This document shows, piece by piece, positions 45,591 through 54,099 of a stretch of 64,000 bases of DNA. Each line of letters begins with the position of its first letter. Within the stretch, counting starts at the first letter, position 1. The stretch comes from JAXLQL01 sp046331625 (GTDB lineage Bacteria; Acidobacteriota; Terriglobia; Bryobacterales; Bryobacteraceae). The notes under the pieces are model-generated. The model had not been told where the DNA came from and searched no databases. It saw only the letters and a program-made list of their open reading frames with translations. Made by a program: the position numbers and the translations under genes. The DNA lies in contig JAXLQL010000014.1 in assembly GCA_046331625.1 (NCBI GenBank), forward strand, positions 124,001 to 188,000, read 5' to 3'.

Positions 45591-45968
45591 ATGACACGAT
45601 TTCAGATCGCGATCGCACTTTTACTCGTTCTTCTCGTCCCCGCCGCGCTGGTTGCGTTCGGCGAGGGTGGATCGGGCGTACCCTTCATCCGCACCGTTGA
45701 CCCCGGCGTTGTCAAACCCGGAGCGACGGTAACGGCATCCGGTGACAACCTGAGCGCTACCAACGTGCAGAGCCTGATGCTGACCAAAGGCGACAAAGAC
45801 ACCACCGTGAACATGGTGCAGCAGACCACCGCTGCCATCAAGTTCAAACTGCCGGCCGCCATCGAGCCGGGCCGCTACAGCCTCACGGTACTCACCGCTG
45901 GCAAGGAACCCATGCTCATCGAGCAACCGGTATTTCTGACCGTCGAGAAGACGCAGACGTCCAACTAA
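45591..45968 (+). CDS. Small exported IPT/TIG-like domain protein
   Basis: This is a 125-residue protein with a hydrophobic N-terminal signal or anchor (IAIALLLVLLVPAALVAF) and one immunoglobulin-like domain. The domain has the pattern of IPT/TIG folds (IRTVDPGVVKPGATVTASGD, then LTVLTAGKEPMLIEQPVFLT). Such domains often bind carbohydrate or make protein contacts at the envelope. No catalytic residue is visible. It lies between the Pat-like and GroEL-like genes on the same strand. Function is unknown. Confidence 0.68.
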   Translation: MTRFQIAIALLLVLLVPAALVAFGEGGSGVPFIRTVDPGVVKPGATVTASGDNLSATNVQSLMLTKGDKDTTVNMVQQTTAAIKFKLPAAIEPGRYSLTVLTAGKEPMLIEQPVFLTVEKTQTSN

Positions 45969-45985
45969 CCAGCCCTCGTCGTAGT

Positions 45986-46007
45986 GGGTGGGTGAGATCA
46001 CCCACCC
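45986..46007. promoter_or_regulatory. Perfect inverted repeat before the groEL paralogue
   Basis: GGGTGGGTGA (45986-45995) and TCACCCACCC (45998-46007) form a 10-bp exact dyad separated by two bases. It is 18 bases after the stop of the IPT gene and 36 bases before the groEL-like start. It is not a CIRCE element. It could be a weak terminator/attenuator (it is followed by a pyrimidine-rich run) or a protein-binding site. Confidence 0.45.
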
Positions 46008-46042
46008 ATCTCACCTGCTCTTTCCCTCTCCAGGAGGTTCCC

Positions 46043-47665
46043 ATGGCTGCCAAGCAACTCGTGTTTCGTTCGAGCGCCCGCGAGGGATTGCTGCGTGGCG
46101 CCGGTGCCGTGGCTGACGCGGTACGTGTGACATTGGGGCCGAAGTCGAAGTGCGTTCTGCTTGACCGCAAGTTCGGCCGTCCGCTCGTCTGCAATGACGG
46201 CGTCACCATCGCCAAAGAAGTGGAGTTGAAGGAACCGGTGGAAAACCTCGGCGCGCACATGCTACGCGAAGCGGCCGAGCGAACTGGCGATCAAGTGGGC
46301 GACGGCACAAGCACCGCGACGCTGTTGGCCCATGCGATGTTCGCCGAGGGTGTACGCAACATCGCCGCTGGGGCGAGCGCGATCGACTTGAAGCGCGGCC
46401 TCGATTGCGGCTTGAAGGCGGCCGTGGCGGCGCTGAAGCAGTTGTCGCGGCCCATTGCCAACCGCGAGGAACGCGTGAACGTGGCTGCAGTTTCCGCGCA
46501 CAATGACGAGTCGATCGGCGAGATGGTGGCGCAAGCTGTGGAAAAGGTCGGTCAAGAGGGCGTCATCACAGTGGAGGAAGCCAAAACCACCGAGACCACG
46601 CTCGAAGTAGTGGAAGGAATGCAATTCGACCGCGGCTTCATCTCGCCCTACTTCGTCACCGAGCCGCAGGACATGGAGACCGTGCTCGAGGATCCCGTGA
46701 TCCTGCTCTATGAGAAGCGCATCACCAACGTCAAAGATCTGCTGCCCGTGCTCGAAGAGACCGTGCGTCTGGGCAAGCCGCTGGTGGTGATCTCAGAAGA
46801 CGTGGAAGGCGAAGCTCTGGCCACCATGGTGCTCAACAAGATTCGCGGCACGCTGCCGTGCGTCGCCGTGAAAGCGCCAGGATTCGGTGACCGGCGCAAG
46901 GCGATGATGCAAGACATCGCGATCCTCACGGGCGGGCGCCTTCTGGCCGAGGAGCTCGGAACCAAGCTCGAAAACGCCACGCAAGTGGACTTCGGGCGCG
47001 CGCGCCGCGTGGTGGTGGACAAAGACAACACCACCATCGTGGGCGGAGCCGGCGCCAAGGCCTCCATCGAGGGGCGTTGCGCCGAACTGCGCAAGCAGAT
47101 CGAAGAGACTACCTCCGACTACGACAAGGAAAAGCTGCGCGAGCGGCTGGCGAAGCTCGCCGGCGGCGTGGCCGTGATCCGCGTGGGAGCTCCGTCGGAA
47201 GCCGAGATGAAGAACCGCAAGGAAGCTTTCGACGACGCCATCAGCGCCACTCGCGCGGCTATGGAAGAAGGCATCGTGGCCGGAGGCGGACTTGCGCTGC
47301 TGCGCCTGATCGAGCCCGTGGAGCGCGAGCAAGCCAAGCACGAAGGCGACGTCGCAACCGGTGTCCGGATCCTGCGGCGCTCGCTCGAAGCTCCGGCGCG
47401 CCAGATCGCCGAAAACTCGGGCGCCGACGACGGCGTGGTGGTGGATCGCATGCGCAGTGCGGCCGGCAACATCGGTTTTGACGCCGCGCGAAACCTTTTC
47501 GTCGACTTGATCGAGGCCGGGATCATCGACGCGACGAAAGTGGTGCGGCTGGCGCTCGAGAATGCCGTCTCGGTGGCGGGCACGCTGTTGCTCACCGAGG
47601 CGACCATGACCGAGATCCCGGAGAAGAAGGCAGTAACGCCGCTTCCCGACATGGAAGCGGCCTGA
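46043..47665 (+). CDS. groEL: GroEL-family chaperonin paralogue
   Basis: This is a 540-residue chaperonin subunit forming double-ring folding chambers. Core motifs are present: LGPKSKCVLLDRKFG, DGVTIAKEVELKEPVENLGA, GDQVGDGTSTATLLAHAM (nucleotide-site Asp), KAPGFGDRRKAMMQDIAILT and EGIVAGGGLALLRL. It departs from housekeeping GroEL: PLVCNDGVT in place of the usual P-x-I-T-x-DGVT, three near-N-terminal substitutions, and a C-terminus ending PLPDMEAA without the GGM tail. No groES is adjacent. A strong AGGAGG precedes ATG 46043. Its location among Usp genes suggests a specialised stress-type copy, with the main groES-groEL elsewhere. Confidence 0.88.
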   Translation: MAAKQLVFRSSAREGLLRGAGAVADAVRVTLGPKSKCVLLDRKFGRPLVCNDGVTIAKEVELKEPVENLGAHMLREAAERTGDQVGDGTSTATLLAHAMFAEGVRNIAAGASAIDLKRGLDCGLKAAVAALKQLSRPIANREERVNVAAVSAHNDESIGEMVAQAVEKVGQEGVITVEEAKTTETTLEVVEGMQFDRGFISPYFVTEPQDMETVLEDPVILLYEKRITNVKDLLPVLEETVRLGKPLVVISEDVEGEALATMVLNKIRGTLPCVAVKAPGFGDRRKAMMQDIAILTGGRLLAEELGTKLENATQVDFGRARRVVVDKDNTTIVGGAGAKASIEGRCAELRKQIEETTSDYDKEKLRERLAKLAGGVAVIRVGAPSEAEMKNRKEAFDDAISATRAAMEEGIVAGGGLALLRLIEPVEREQAKHEGDVATGVRILRRSLEAPARQIAENSGADDGVVVDRMRSAAGNIGFDAARNLFVDLIEAGIIDATKVVRLALENAVSVAGTLLLTEATMTEIPEKKAVTPLPDMEAA

Positions 47666-47678
47666 CAGGAGCGAGCAT

Positions 47679-48833
47679 ATGACACTGACAACCGTAATGC
47701 AACGGACGAAGCCGGAATTGGCTGACATCACCTCGCTGAGCCGCCATAGGGGCTTGGCGATTTCGGTGTACTTGGCCGGACATCAGGGCGGAGCCGGAAC
47801 GCAGCCGGTGCGGGCGCGGCTCGAACGCGCGCTCGGGCAGTTGAAGGACAAGCTCGAAAAGGCCGGTGTGGCCGAGGCCGAGCGCGCCGCCTTGCTCGCG
47901 CCCATGTTCGACGCCGCGGCGGATCCCGAGCTCGAAGCGGGACACCGCGAAGGGTTCGCGATGTTTCGCGCCCGCGATTCGTTCCGCCAGTTCGTGCTTC
48001 CGTTCGCCGTGGAAGACGCGGCTTACCTAGAAGGGCGGTTCGAAATCACTCCGATGCTGGCCTACGTGACCCAGCCGCACGAGTGCTTCGTGCTGGCTCT
48101 GGCGCGCAAGAATCTGCGGCTGTTCCGTTGCGGGTTCGACGGCGCGCACGAGGTCCCGCTGCCGGCCGAAGTCTGCAAATCGCTCGAGGAGTTCATGGCT
48201 ACCGATCAGCCAGATCATTCGCTTCGCAACGCATCGAGCGCTGGGCCGGGTGGCGCCGTGGTGGCATTCGGCACCGGTTCCGAGCGCGAACGGCAGGGCC
48301 GCCACATGCATGACTGGTGCCGCTCCATCGCGCAGGGCCTGCGCGCTGTTCGCGGGAATGTGCCCTTGGTGGTCGCGGGCACTGACGAAGAGCGCGGAAC
48401 CTTCCGCAACGCCTGCGACGACGAACTGGTGCAGCCGGGGCTCGCAATGGTTCCCGACAAAGGCGCCACGCCGAACGAGATCGCCCGCGCCGCGATGTCT
48501 CTGCTGCGGGAATGGGTGCCCGAAGACCGGCGGCAGGTGATCGATACGTGGCGGAATCTCGCGGGAACGCCGCGCGGCATGTCGGAGCTGACCGGGATCG
48601 TTCGCTTCGCTTCACGCGGCCGCGTGCAGCATCTGGTGCTGACGAGCACTGCGCTCGAGGCCGGTAATGTGGATCATGTGACTGGCTACGTGCCGGCGGC
48701 CGGTGAGTTCGTGTCCAAGGAGGACGACCTCGTCAACGCCGCCGTGGTCGAGACGCTCCGCCATTCGGGCGACGTGTGGCTGACGCCTCCCGAGCGAGGG
48801 CTGCCGAAGGTCGCGGCGGTGCTGCGCTACTAA
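47679..48833 (+). CDS. baeRF-family (archaeo-eukaryotic release-factor-like) protein
   Basis: This is a 384-residue cytoplasmic protein. Segments such as HRGLAISVYLAGHQGG and MLAYVTQPHECFVLALARKN, then LRLFRCGFDGAHEV, are characteristic of the bacterial archaeo-eukaryotic release factor families (probably family 3). The C-terminal part VDHVTGYVPAAGEFVSKEDD, then VNAAVVETLRHSGDVWL, resembles the eRF1 domain-3 end. I do not see a peptide-release GGQ motif. These proteins are proposed to act at the ribosome, perhaps in stress or rescue, but their function is not established. It lies 13 bases after the groEL paralogue, so the two are likely co-expressed. Confidence 0.72.
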   Translation: MTLTTVMQRTKPELADITSLSRHRGLAISVYLAGHQGGAGTQPVRARLERALGQLKDKLEKAGVAEAERAALLAPMFDAAADPELEAGHREGFAMFRARDSFRQFVLPFAVEDAAYLEGRFEITPMLAYVTQPHECFVLALARKNLRLFRCGFDGAHEVPLPAEVCKSLEEFMATDQPDHSLRNASSAGPGGAVVAFGTGSERERQGRHMHDWCRSIAQGLRAVRGNVPLVVAGTDEERGTFRNACDDELVQPGLAMVPDKGATPNEIARAAMSLLREWVPEDRRQVIDTWRNLAGTPRGMSELTGIVRFASRGRVQHLVLTSTALEAGNVDHVTGYVPAAGEFVSKEDDLVNAAVVETLRHSGDVWLTPPERGLPKVAAVLRY

Positions 48834-48849
48834 CACGGGAGAGAGGCGA

Positions 48850-49263
48850 ATGTTTGAAACATATCCAGAGCGCATGGTTGCCGTGCTTCGGTCGAGGCAG
48901 GACTTCGATGCGCTCGGGCGGATTCTCGCCCGGTCGAACTGGCGGCCCCTGTGGGCCAGTTCGATCGGCGAGGCCGAACGGCTGCTCCTATCCTCCCCTT
49001 CTGGAGTAGTCGTTTGCGAAGCGGAACTGCCGGACGGGCGGTGGCAAGATCTTGCTGCGCGCACCGCCCGGCAGGGCCTTCACCCCTTGATCGTGGTGGC
49101 TTCCCGTCTGGCTGACGAAGAGTTGTGGACGGCGGTGTTGACATTCGGCGGCTTTGATCTGGTCGCGATGCCTTTCCACGAGCGCGAACTGCTGGGCTCG
49201 GTGGCGCAAGCATGGCGTCAGTGCAGAGCCAATGCACGGAGGGAGGAACTTCAAGTAGCATAA
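48850..49263 (+). CDS. Degenerate response-regulator receiver-like protein
   Basis: The protein has 137 residues. The alternation of strands and helices (RMVAVLRSRQDFDALGRIL, GVVVCEAELPDGRWQDLAA, HPLIVVASRLADEELWTAVL, and FDLVAMPFHERELLGSVAQA) is that of a CheY-like receiver with nothing attached. The expected phospho-Asp position appears as CEAELPDG, with Glu in place of Asp. The terminal Lys of the active site is replaced by a Pro-Phe step without a Lys. If it is a receiver, it should be phosphorylation-independent. It sits between the baeRF and Usp genes. Confidence 0.6.
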   Translation: MFETYPERMVAVLRSRQDFDALGRILARSNWRPLWASSIGEAERLLLSSPSGVVVCEAELPDGRWQDLAARTARQGLHPLIVVASRLADEELWTAVLTFGGFDLVAMPFHERELLGSVAQAWRQCRANARREELQVA

Positions 49264-49279
49264 CCAAGGAGGCAGGGCG

Positions 49280-50086
49280 ATGATGAAGCGAGTGCTGTTT
49301 CCCGTCGACTTTTCTCCGCGGTGCGCGGACGTGAGCCGCGCCGTGCGCGCGCTCTCCGCCCATCACGCAGCGGAGCTGACACTGGTGCATGTGACGCCGG
49401 AAGGATCGCCCGAAAAGCAGGCCGCCTTCGAGAAGCTGTCCACATTCGGCGGCAGTTTCGAGGGGATCATTCGCAGGCTGGTCATGGAGGGTCCGGTGGC
49501 CGCCTCCATCGTGGACTACGCGCGTACATGGCCCGCCGACTTGATCATCATGCCCACGCATGGGCAGACGCGCTTCCGCCAACTGCTGCTCGGATCGGTA
49601 ACGGCAAGCGTGCTGCATGACGCCGAGTGCCCCGTGTGGACGACAGCCCACCAACCGGGCGGCGGTCCGCTGCCAGAGGCATATCGGTCCGTAGTGTGCG
49701 CGATCGACATGGGGCCTCTGAGTGCCGGAGTCTTGCGCGCCGCCAAGGCCTTCGCGGCATCTTGGGGCGCGACGCTGCACGTGATCCACGCAGTTCCCGC
49801 GATCGATCCGCGATTGCACAGCGCGCCGGCCGATCGCGCGCACCAGTTTCTGGTCCAGACGGCGCGGATGGACTATCCGGCTTTGGCCGCCGAAGCCGGT
49901 GTCGACTCGGTGCTCGAAATCATGGAAGAGCCGAGCTTGGTCGACTGCGTCGCCGCGGCTTGCCGGAAGCACTCGGCGGATCTGTTGGTGATCGGCCGCG
50001 GCGCCATCCAGGGCGTGATGGGGCGGCTACGCACAAATGCGCACGAGATCATCCGCAACAGCCCGTGTCCTGTGTTGAGTATTTGA
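49280..50086 (+). CDS. Tandem-domain universal stress protein (UspA family)
   Basis: The protein has 268 residues. Domain one begins KRVLFPVDFSPRCADVSRAV and ends MPTHGQTRFRQLLLGSVTAS, then VLHDAECPV, with a full ATP loop. Domain two begins RSVVCAIDMGPLSAGVLRAA and ends IGRGAIQGVMGRLRTNAHEI, then IRNSPCPVLSI. The start is ATG 49280 (a tandem ATGATG) after AGGAGG. It is a paralogue of the proteins at 41064 and 41956. It closes the cluster of stress genes, followed by the unknown 50162 gene. Confidence 0.88.
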   Translation: MMKRVLFPVDFSPRCADVSRAVRALSAHHAAELTLVHVTPEGSPEKQAAFEKLSTFGGSFEGIIRRLVMEGPVAASIVDYARTWPADLIIMPTHGQTRFRQLLLGSVTASVLHDAECPVWTTAHQPGGGPLPEAYRSVVCAIDMGPLSAGVLRAAKAFAASWGATLHVIHAVPAIDPRLHSAPADRAHQFLVQTARMDYPALAAEAGVDSVLEIMEEPSLVDCVAAACRKHSADLLVIGRGAIQGVMGRLRTNAHEIIRNSPCPVLSI

Positions 50087-50161
50087 GCGCACTTCCATGC
50101 GCCGCCTGAGGCATCCCCCGCCGCGCTAGACGTGTATGATAGGTGGCCAGGAGGAAGCCGA

Positions 50162-50671
50162 ATGCCCGGCGAATACACGGTGCGCAATCGTGCCGTCGCG
50201 GAGAGAACCTTTGGCGGTCTCGGCCTGCCCATTCCACCTGCGCAGGGCCGCCTGATGGTTCCCCTTCGAGAACAAGGCCTGCGCTACGTCCCCATGGCCG
50301 CCTCGCCTACCTGCGGAGACGCGCGCACTTTTGCGAACGCGGGGCTGTGGACCGATGGTATCTCCGATTGCTGTGTCATCGCGATCGCGCAATACGATCA
50401 GAACAGTTGGACCAAGTTCTGTTTCCACCACATGCAAGGTGGCATGTCCAAATACACACTGCAGGATTTTGCAATGAAGGCCCCGATCCCCGCTCGCTGC
50501 TGGGCCGTGGTGGCTGACAAGAGTGGCCTTACCGATACGTTGATCGACGAGTTGGCAGGTTGGGGTATACCCCGAGCGCAAATCAGTCGCTACGTTTCTC
50601 GGGGTGACTTCACCTTTGGACTGCGGTTTTTCGGCGGCGCCTTCGGCGAGATCAAGTTTCCTTACGGCTAG
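50162..50671 (+). CDS. Uncharacterised protein with CheD-like Cys...His pattern
   Basis: This is a 169-residue cytoplasmic protein that I do not recognise. The segment ISDCCVIAIAQYDQNSW, then TKFCFHHMQGG, resembles the CheD/CNF1-type cysteine-hydrolase pattern (S-x-C-V...Y-D... then H-x-M about 18 residues later). That would give a Cys-His catalytic pair, but the similarity is short. The last part has GDFTFGLRFFGGAFGEIKFP. The start ATG 50162 follows AGGAGG. It stands downstream of the Usp gene and is convergent with hemA, with their stops 2 bases apart. It could alternatively be a non-enzymatic fold with chance Cys and His residues. Confidence 0.55.
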   Translation: MPGEYTVRNRAVAERTFGGLGLPIPPAQGRLMVPLREQGLRYVPMAASPTCGDARTFANAGLWTDGISDCCVIAIAQYDQNSWTKFCFHHMQGGMSKYTLQDFAMKAPIPARCWAVVADKSGLTDTLIDELAGWGIPRAQISRYVSRGDFTFGLRFFGGAFGEIKFPYG

Positions 50672-50672
50672 A

Positions 50673-51940
50673 TCACTCCAACCGGAACACTCGCCGCACG
50701 AAATCGACGAAGTGATGCCCCGACGGATGCTCCGCGCACTTCCGCAGCTCCGCGATCGGCGCATGCGCGATCTTGTTCATGATCCCTTTGGTCAACGCAT
50801 CCACCGCTTCCTGTTGCTGCGGCGTCAGCGTACCGAGCGTCCCCCGCATCCGTTCCACCTCGCTTACACGGATCGCCTCGAGCTGTTGCTGCAAGCTGAC
50901 GATCACCGGCGTCATCTCACGCGCCTTCAGCCGCGCGATCATCTTGTCCACTTCCTCGGCGACGATACGCTCGGCTTCCTTGGCCTCTGACTCGCGTCCG
51001 CGCCGGTTCTCCTCCACGCTTTTCTGCAGATCGTCGATGTCGTAGAGGAACGCGCCTTCGAGATCGTTCACCGAAGGCTCGATGTTTCGTGGAACTGCGA
51101 TGTCGATGAGGAAAATCGGGCGGCTCTTGCGCGCGCTCATCACAGCGCGCATGTCGTCTTGCCGCAGGATGTAGTGCGGTGCTCCGCTCGATGCGATCAC
51201 TACATCCACATCGGCCAGCGATTTCGTGAATGTGGCGTAGTCGACGATGCGGCCGCCGAACAATTCCGCCATCGCTCGGGCACGCTCAGGCGACCGGTTC
51301 GTGACCAGAATCTCCGATGCCCCGCGCGCACCAGGTGCCGCGCCGCCAACTCCGACATCTTGCCCGCTCCGATGAGCAATACCCAGGCCCTTGAGCGAGC
51401 CGAAGGAAAATCTGCCGAAGCCAATTCCACCGCGGCATAGCTGACCGAGACCGCGCTCTGCCCGATCTCGGTTTCCGTGCGCACTCGCTTGGCCACGCTG
51501 AACGCACGCGTCAATACCGAATCGAGCGAGCCGCTCACCGTCCCCTGGTTCTTCGCGACCTCGTATGATTCCTTCAACTGCCCGAGAATCTGCGGCTCGC
51601 CGATCACCATCGAGTCGAGGCTCGACGCCACACGGAACAGATGCCGATCGCGCCGCGGTCCTCGTAGCGGATAGAGGAACTGGTTGATCCACTTCGGCTC
51701 CACCTGCCGCGCATGCGCGAGCACTTCGGCTACCGCGCCTGAAGGATCCACCCGTCCTCGGTGCTCGACGCTACCTCCACCCGATTACACATGCCGTTGA
51801 AAGCGACCATCGTCTCCTTCACGCCCGAACCTGCCGGAGCGCGTCAGCACGTCAGGAAGGTTCTCCGCCTTGAACGCCAGCCGCTCGCGCACCTCGACGG
51901 GCGCGGTAGAGTGATTCAATCCCGTGACCCAGATTTTCAT
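50673..51940 (-). pseudogene. hemA: Glutamyl-tRNA reductase, interrupted by frameshifts
   Basis: HemA reduces glutamyl-tRNA to glutamate-1-semialdehyde, the first step of tetrapyrrole synthesis. The N-terminus MKIWVTGLNHSTAPVEVRER is read from ATG 51940. The next part, GVKETMVAFNGMCNRVEVAS, which includes the catalytic-Cys region, is in another frame. The part from DPSGAVAEVLAHARQ through HLFRVASSLDSMVIGEPQIL and VLLIGAGKMSELAARHLVRA is in a third. From ASEILVTNRSPERARAMAEL to the end the frame changes again near 51330 at a run of G residues. At least three uncompensated indels are needed to restore one protein. Such a gene should be essential in an organism with many haem proteins, so assembly errors or a second hemA must be considered. 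Confidence 0.82.
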
Positions 51941-52758
51941 CACTTCATCAGCGCCGGGCGAAGGCCCACGTGCGCAGCCCAAGTCAAAGCGGAGCATCCG
52001 AGCACGGTGAGCGCCATCATGGCGGCTTTGCGCCCGCGCCAACCGGCCGAGGTGCGAAGAAAGACCATGACCAAATACATGGTCCAGGTGACCAGCGAGA
52101 TCACGATCTTGGCGTCGGAGATCCAGCGCGTGCCTGATTCGACGAATCCCCATGTCATGCCGGCGATCGTGGCGAGCGTGAGCAGCACGAATCCGAAGCT
52201 CATGCTGTGCGTGATCAGGTTGTCGAGCGTGCCCAGCGGCGGGAGCGACGCGAACAGCCGGCTCGCGGTTTTGGCTTTCAGATGCCGCTGCTGGATCAGA
52301 TAGAACAGACTCGCCACGGCGGTCAGCAGCAATGCCGCGTAGCCGAGCATCACCAGCACCACGTGCAGCAGCAACCAGGCGTTGCGCACGCCACGGCTCG
52401 ACCACGAATCCACCGGTAGTTCTGTTGCTCCGAGCAACGCCATCAGAAAGACGAGCGGAAACAGGAACACGCCGAGCGATGCGAAATCGTGCCGCCAGTA
52501 GACGAACAAGAAGAAGACCGCGATCAAGAGGCCGCACAGCGAGATTGACTCGAAGAAGTTTTCGGCGGGGAGGTGGCCGATGGCGAACCAGCGATCCACG
52601 AACGAGACCGCGTGCAGCACGGCGCCAGTTCCGAAAGCCGCCAGAGCCGGCCGAAACCAAGTGGATTCGCGCCGCAATACGGTGAGAATGGCGTGGAGCA
52701 GGCCCAGCGCGTAAAAGGCTGTGGCTACACGTAGCCAGAAGATGCTGAGTTCCTGCAT
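51940..52758 (-). CDS. CcsA/HemX-like membrane protein (cytochrome c assembly family)
   Basis: This is a 272-residue protein with about eight membrane segments, for example IAVFFLFVYWRHDFASLGVF and LLHVVLVMLGYAALLLTAVA. It contains the family loop between segments (ESISLCGLLIA and SSRGVRNAWLLLHVVL), with conserved His residues, but the tryptophan-rich WGxxWxWD motif of haem-handling CcsA proteins is not evident. Immediately upstream of hemA (stop and start overlap by one base), it corresponds to HemX of Gram-positive and other bacteria, which affects HemA levels. A direct role in haem export for cytochrome c maturation is the alternative. Confidence 0.75.
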   Translation of the reverse strand: MQELSIFWLRVATAFYALGLLHAILTVLRRESTWFRPALAAFGTGAVLHAVSFVDRWFAIGHLPAENFFESISLCGLLIAVFFLFVYWRHDFASLGVFLFPLVFLMALLGATELPVDSWSSRGVRNAWLLLHVVLVMLGYAALLLTAVASLFYLIQQRHLKAKTASRLFASLPPLGTLDNLITHSMSFGFVLLTLATIAGMTWGFVESGTRWISDAKIVISLVTWTMYLVMVFLRTSAGWRGRKAAMMALTVLGCSALTWAAHVGLRPALMK

Positions 52759-52779
52759 ATGCGCCGGAGAAGGGCCTGT

Positions 52780-53376
52780 CTATTCAGTATAGGTTGCAAG
52801 GTAGCGAAGCAACTTCTCGAGCGCCTGCCCGCGATGGCTCACCTGCATTTTGGCGGTGGCCGTGGCCTGGGCAAGCGTGCATCCGAACGGCGGATAGTAG
52901 AAGAGCGGATCGTACCCGAAGCCGCCCTCGCCGCGCGCCTCTTCGAGCAGCACGCCTTCCACCACGCCGCGAAAGGTCCCGAGAATCTCGCCTCGCCGCG
53001 CCAGCGCGATCACGCACACGAAGCGAGCGGCGCGATCGTTCCGGCCACGCATGCGGTCAAGCACCAGCGCGTTGTTCGTGGCATCGGTGGCGCCAGGCCC
53101 CGAGTAGCGAGCCGAGAGAACTCCGGGCGCGCCGCCGAGCGCATCCACCGCGAGCCCCGAATCATCCGCGAAAACGGGATGGCTCGAAAACCGCGAGTAG
53201 TAGACGGCTTTGAGGATCGCGTTCTCCTCGAACGTGGCGCCGGTCTCCTCGGGTTGCGCGATATCAGCAAGCCCAGGCAGCGGTTCGATCGCGATCCCAG
53301 TGGCGCCGAAGTGTTCCACCGCTCGTTGGAATTCGCACAGCTTGCCCGTATTTCCCGTAGCGCAGTGAACGATCAT
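52780..53376 (-). CDS. rdgB: Non-canonical purine NTP pyrophosphatase (RdgB/HAM1)
   Basis: RdgB hydrolyses ITP, dITP and XTP to keep damaged purines out of nucleic acids. It has 198 residues, normal for the family. The substrate loop is IVHCATGNTGKLCEFQRAV (usually S/T-x-N-x-x-K). The metal ligands are in GATFEENAILKA and HPVFADDSGLAVDALGG. The nucleobase-recognition end is GEGGFGYDPLFYYPPFG. It starts at ATG 53376, where ATGA overlaps the rph stop; the frame is open further upstream only over rph. rph-rdgB is a common gene pair. Confidence 0.94.
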   Translation of the reverse strand: MIVHCATGNTGKLCEFQRAVEHFGATGIAIEPLPGLADIAQPEETGATFEENAILKAVYYSRFSSHPVFADDSGLAVDALGGAPGVLSARYSGPGATDATNNALVLDRMRGRNDRAARFVCVIALARRGEILGTFRGVVEGVLLEEARGEGGFGYDPLFYYPPFGCTLAQATATAKMQVSHRGQALEKLLRYLATYTE

Positions 53377-54092
53377 CGGCCTTCGAGAATCTTTTTCTGC
53401 AACGCTACGAGTTCCGCGATGCCCGCCTTCCCGAGCGCGACCATCTTGGAGTACTGCGCGTCGTCGAACGATGCTCGCTCGCCGGTAGCCTGCAGTTCCA
53501 CGTATTGTCCCGCGCCCGTCATGACGATGTTCATGTCCACTTCCGCCGCCGAGTCTTCTTCGTAACAAAGGTCGAGCATCGCTTCGCCCTTGACGATGCC
53601 GGCGCTGATGGCCGCCACATGATCGCGGATCGGATTCTTCGACAAGGTCTTGAAGTCGAGCAGTTGCCGGATCGCGAGCCCAAGCGCGACGAAGGCTCCG
53701 GTGATGGACGCGGTTCGCGTGCCGCCATCGGCTTGGATCACGTCGCAATCCACCACGATCGAACGCTCGCCCAGCGCTTCGAGATCCACCACCGCGCGCA
53801 ACGAGCGGGCAATCAGGCGCTGAATCTCCATGGTGCGGCCCGATTGCCTGCCGCGATTCACCTCGCGCGGCGTACGCGTGGTGGTGGAGCGCGGCAGCAT
53901 CGAGTATTCAGCGGTCACCCAGCCGCGGCCCGAGTTGCGGAGCCACGAAGGCACCGAATCTTCAAGCGTCGCGGCGCACAGCACACGCGTGTTGCCCATT
54001 TCGATCAGGACCGATCCCTCGGCGGTGAGCAAGTAGCCGGGGGTCATCTTGACGGGCCGGAGCTGTTGGGGCTGGCGTTGGTCGCTGCGCAT
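53373..54092 (-). CDS. rph: Ribonuclease PH
   Basis: RNase PH is a phosphate-dependent exoribonuclease that trims the 3' ends of tRNA precursors. It has 239 residues. The family motifs are GSVLIEMGNTRVLCAATLED, VTAEYSMLPRSTTTRTPREV, GRTMEIQRLIARSLRAVVDL, VDCDVIQADGGTRTASITGA and EVDMNIVMTGAGQYVELQAT. The gene is coupled to rdgB by an ATGA overlap and follows tatC after seven bases, suggesting one long minus-strand transcript. Confidence 0.96.
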   Translation of the reverse strand: MRSDQRQPQQLRPVKMTPGYLLTAEGSVLIEMGNTRVLCAATLEDSVPSWLRNSGRGWVTAEYSMLPRSTTTRTPREVNRGRQSGRTMEIQRLIARSLRAVVDLEALGERSIVVDCDVIQADGGTRTASITGAFVALGLAIRQLLDFKTLSKNPIRDHVAAISAGIVKGEAMLDLCYEEDSAAEVDMNIVMTGAGQYVELQATGERASFDDAQYSKMVALGKAGIAELVALQKKILEGR

Positions 54093-54099
54093 CGGACCA

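Noticed and set aside
45969..46042. CIRCE heat-shock operator before the groEL paralogue
   Set aside because: The dyad there is GGGTGGGTGA/TCACCCACCC, not TTAGCACTC-N9-GAGTGCTAA.
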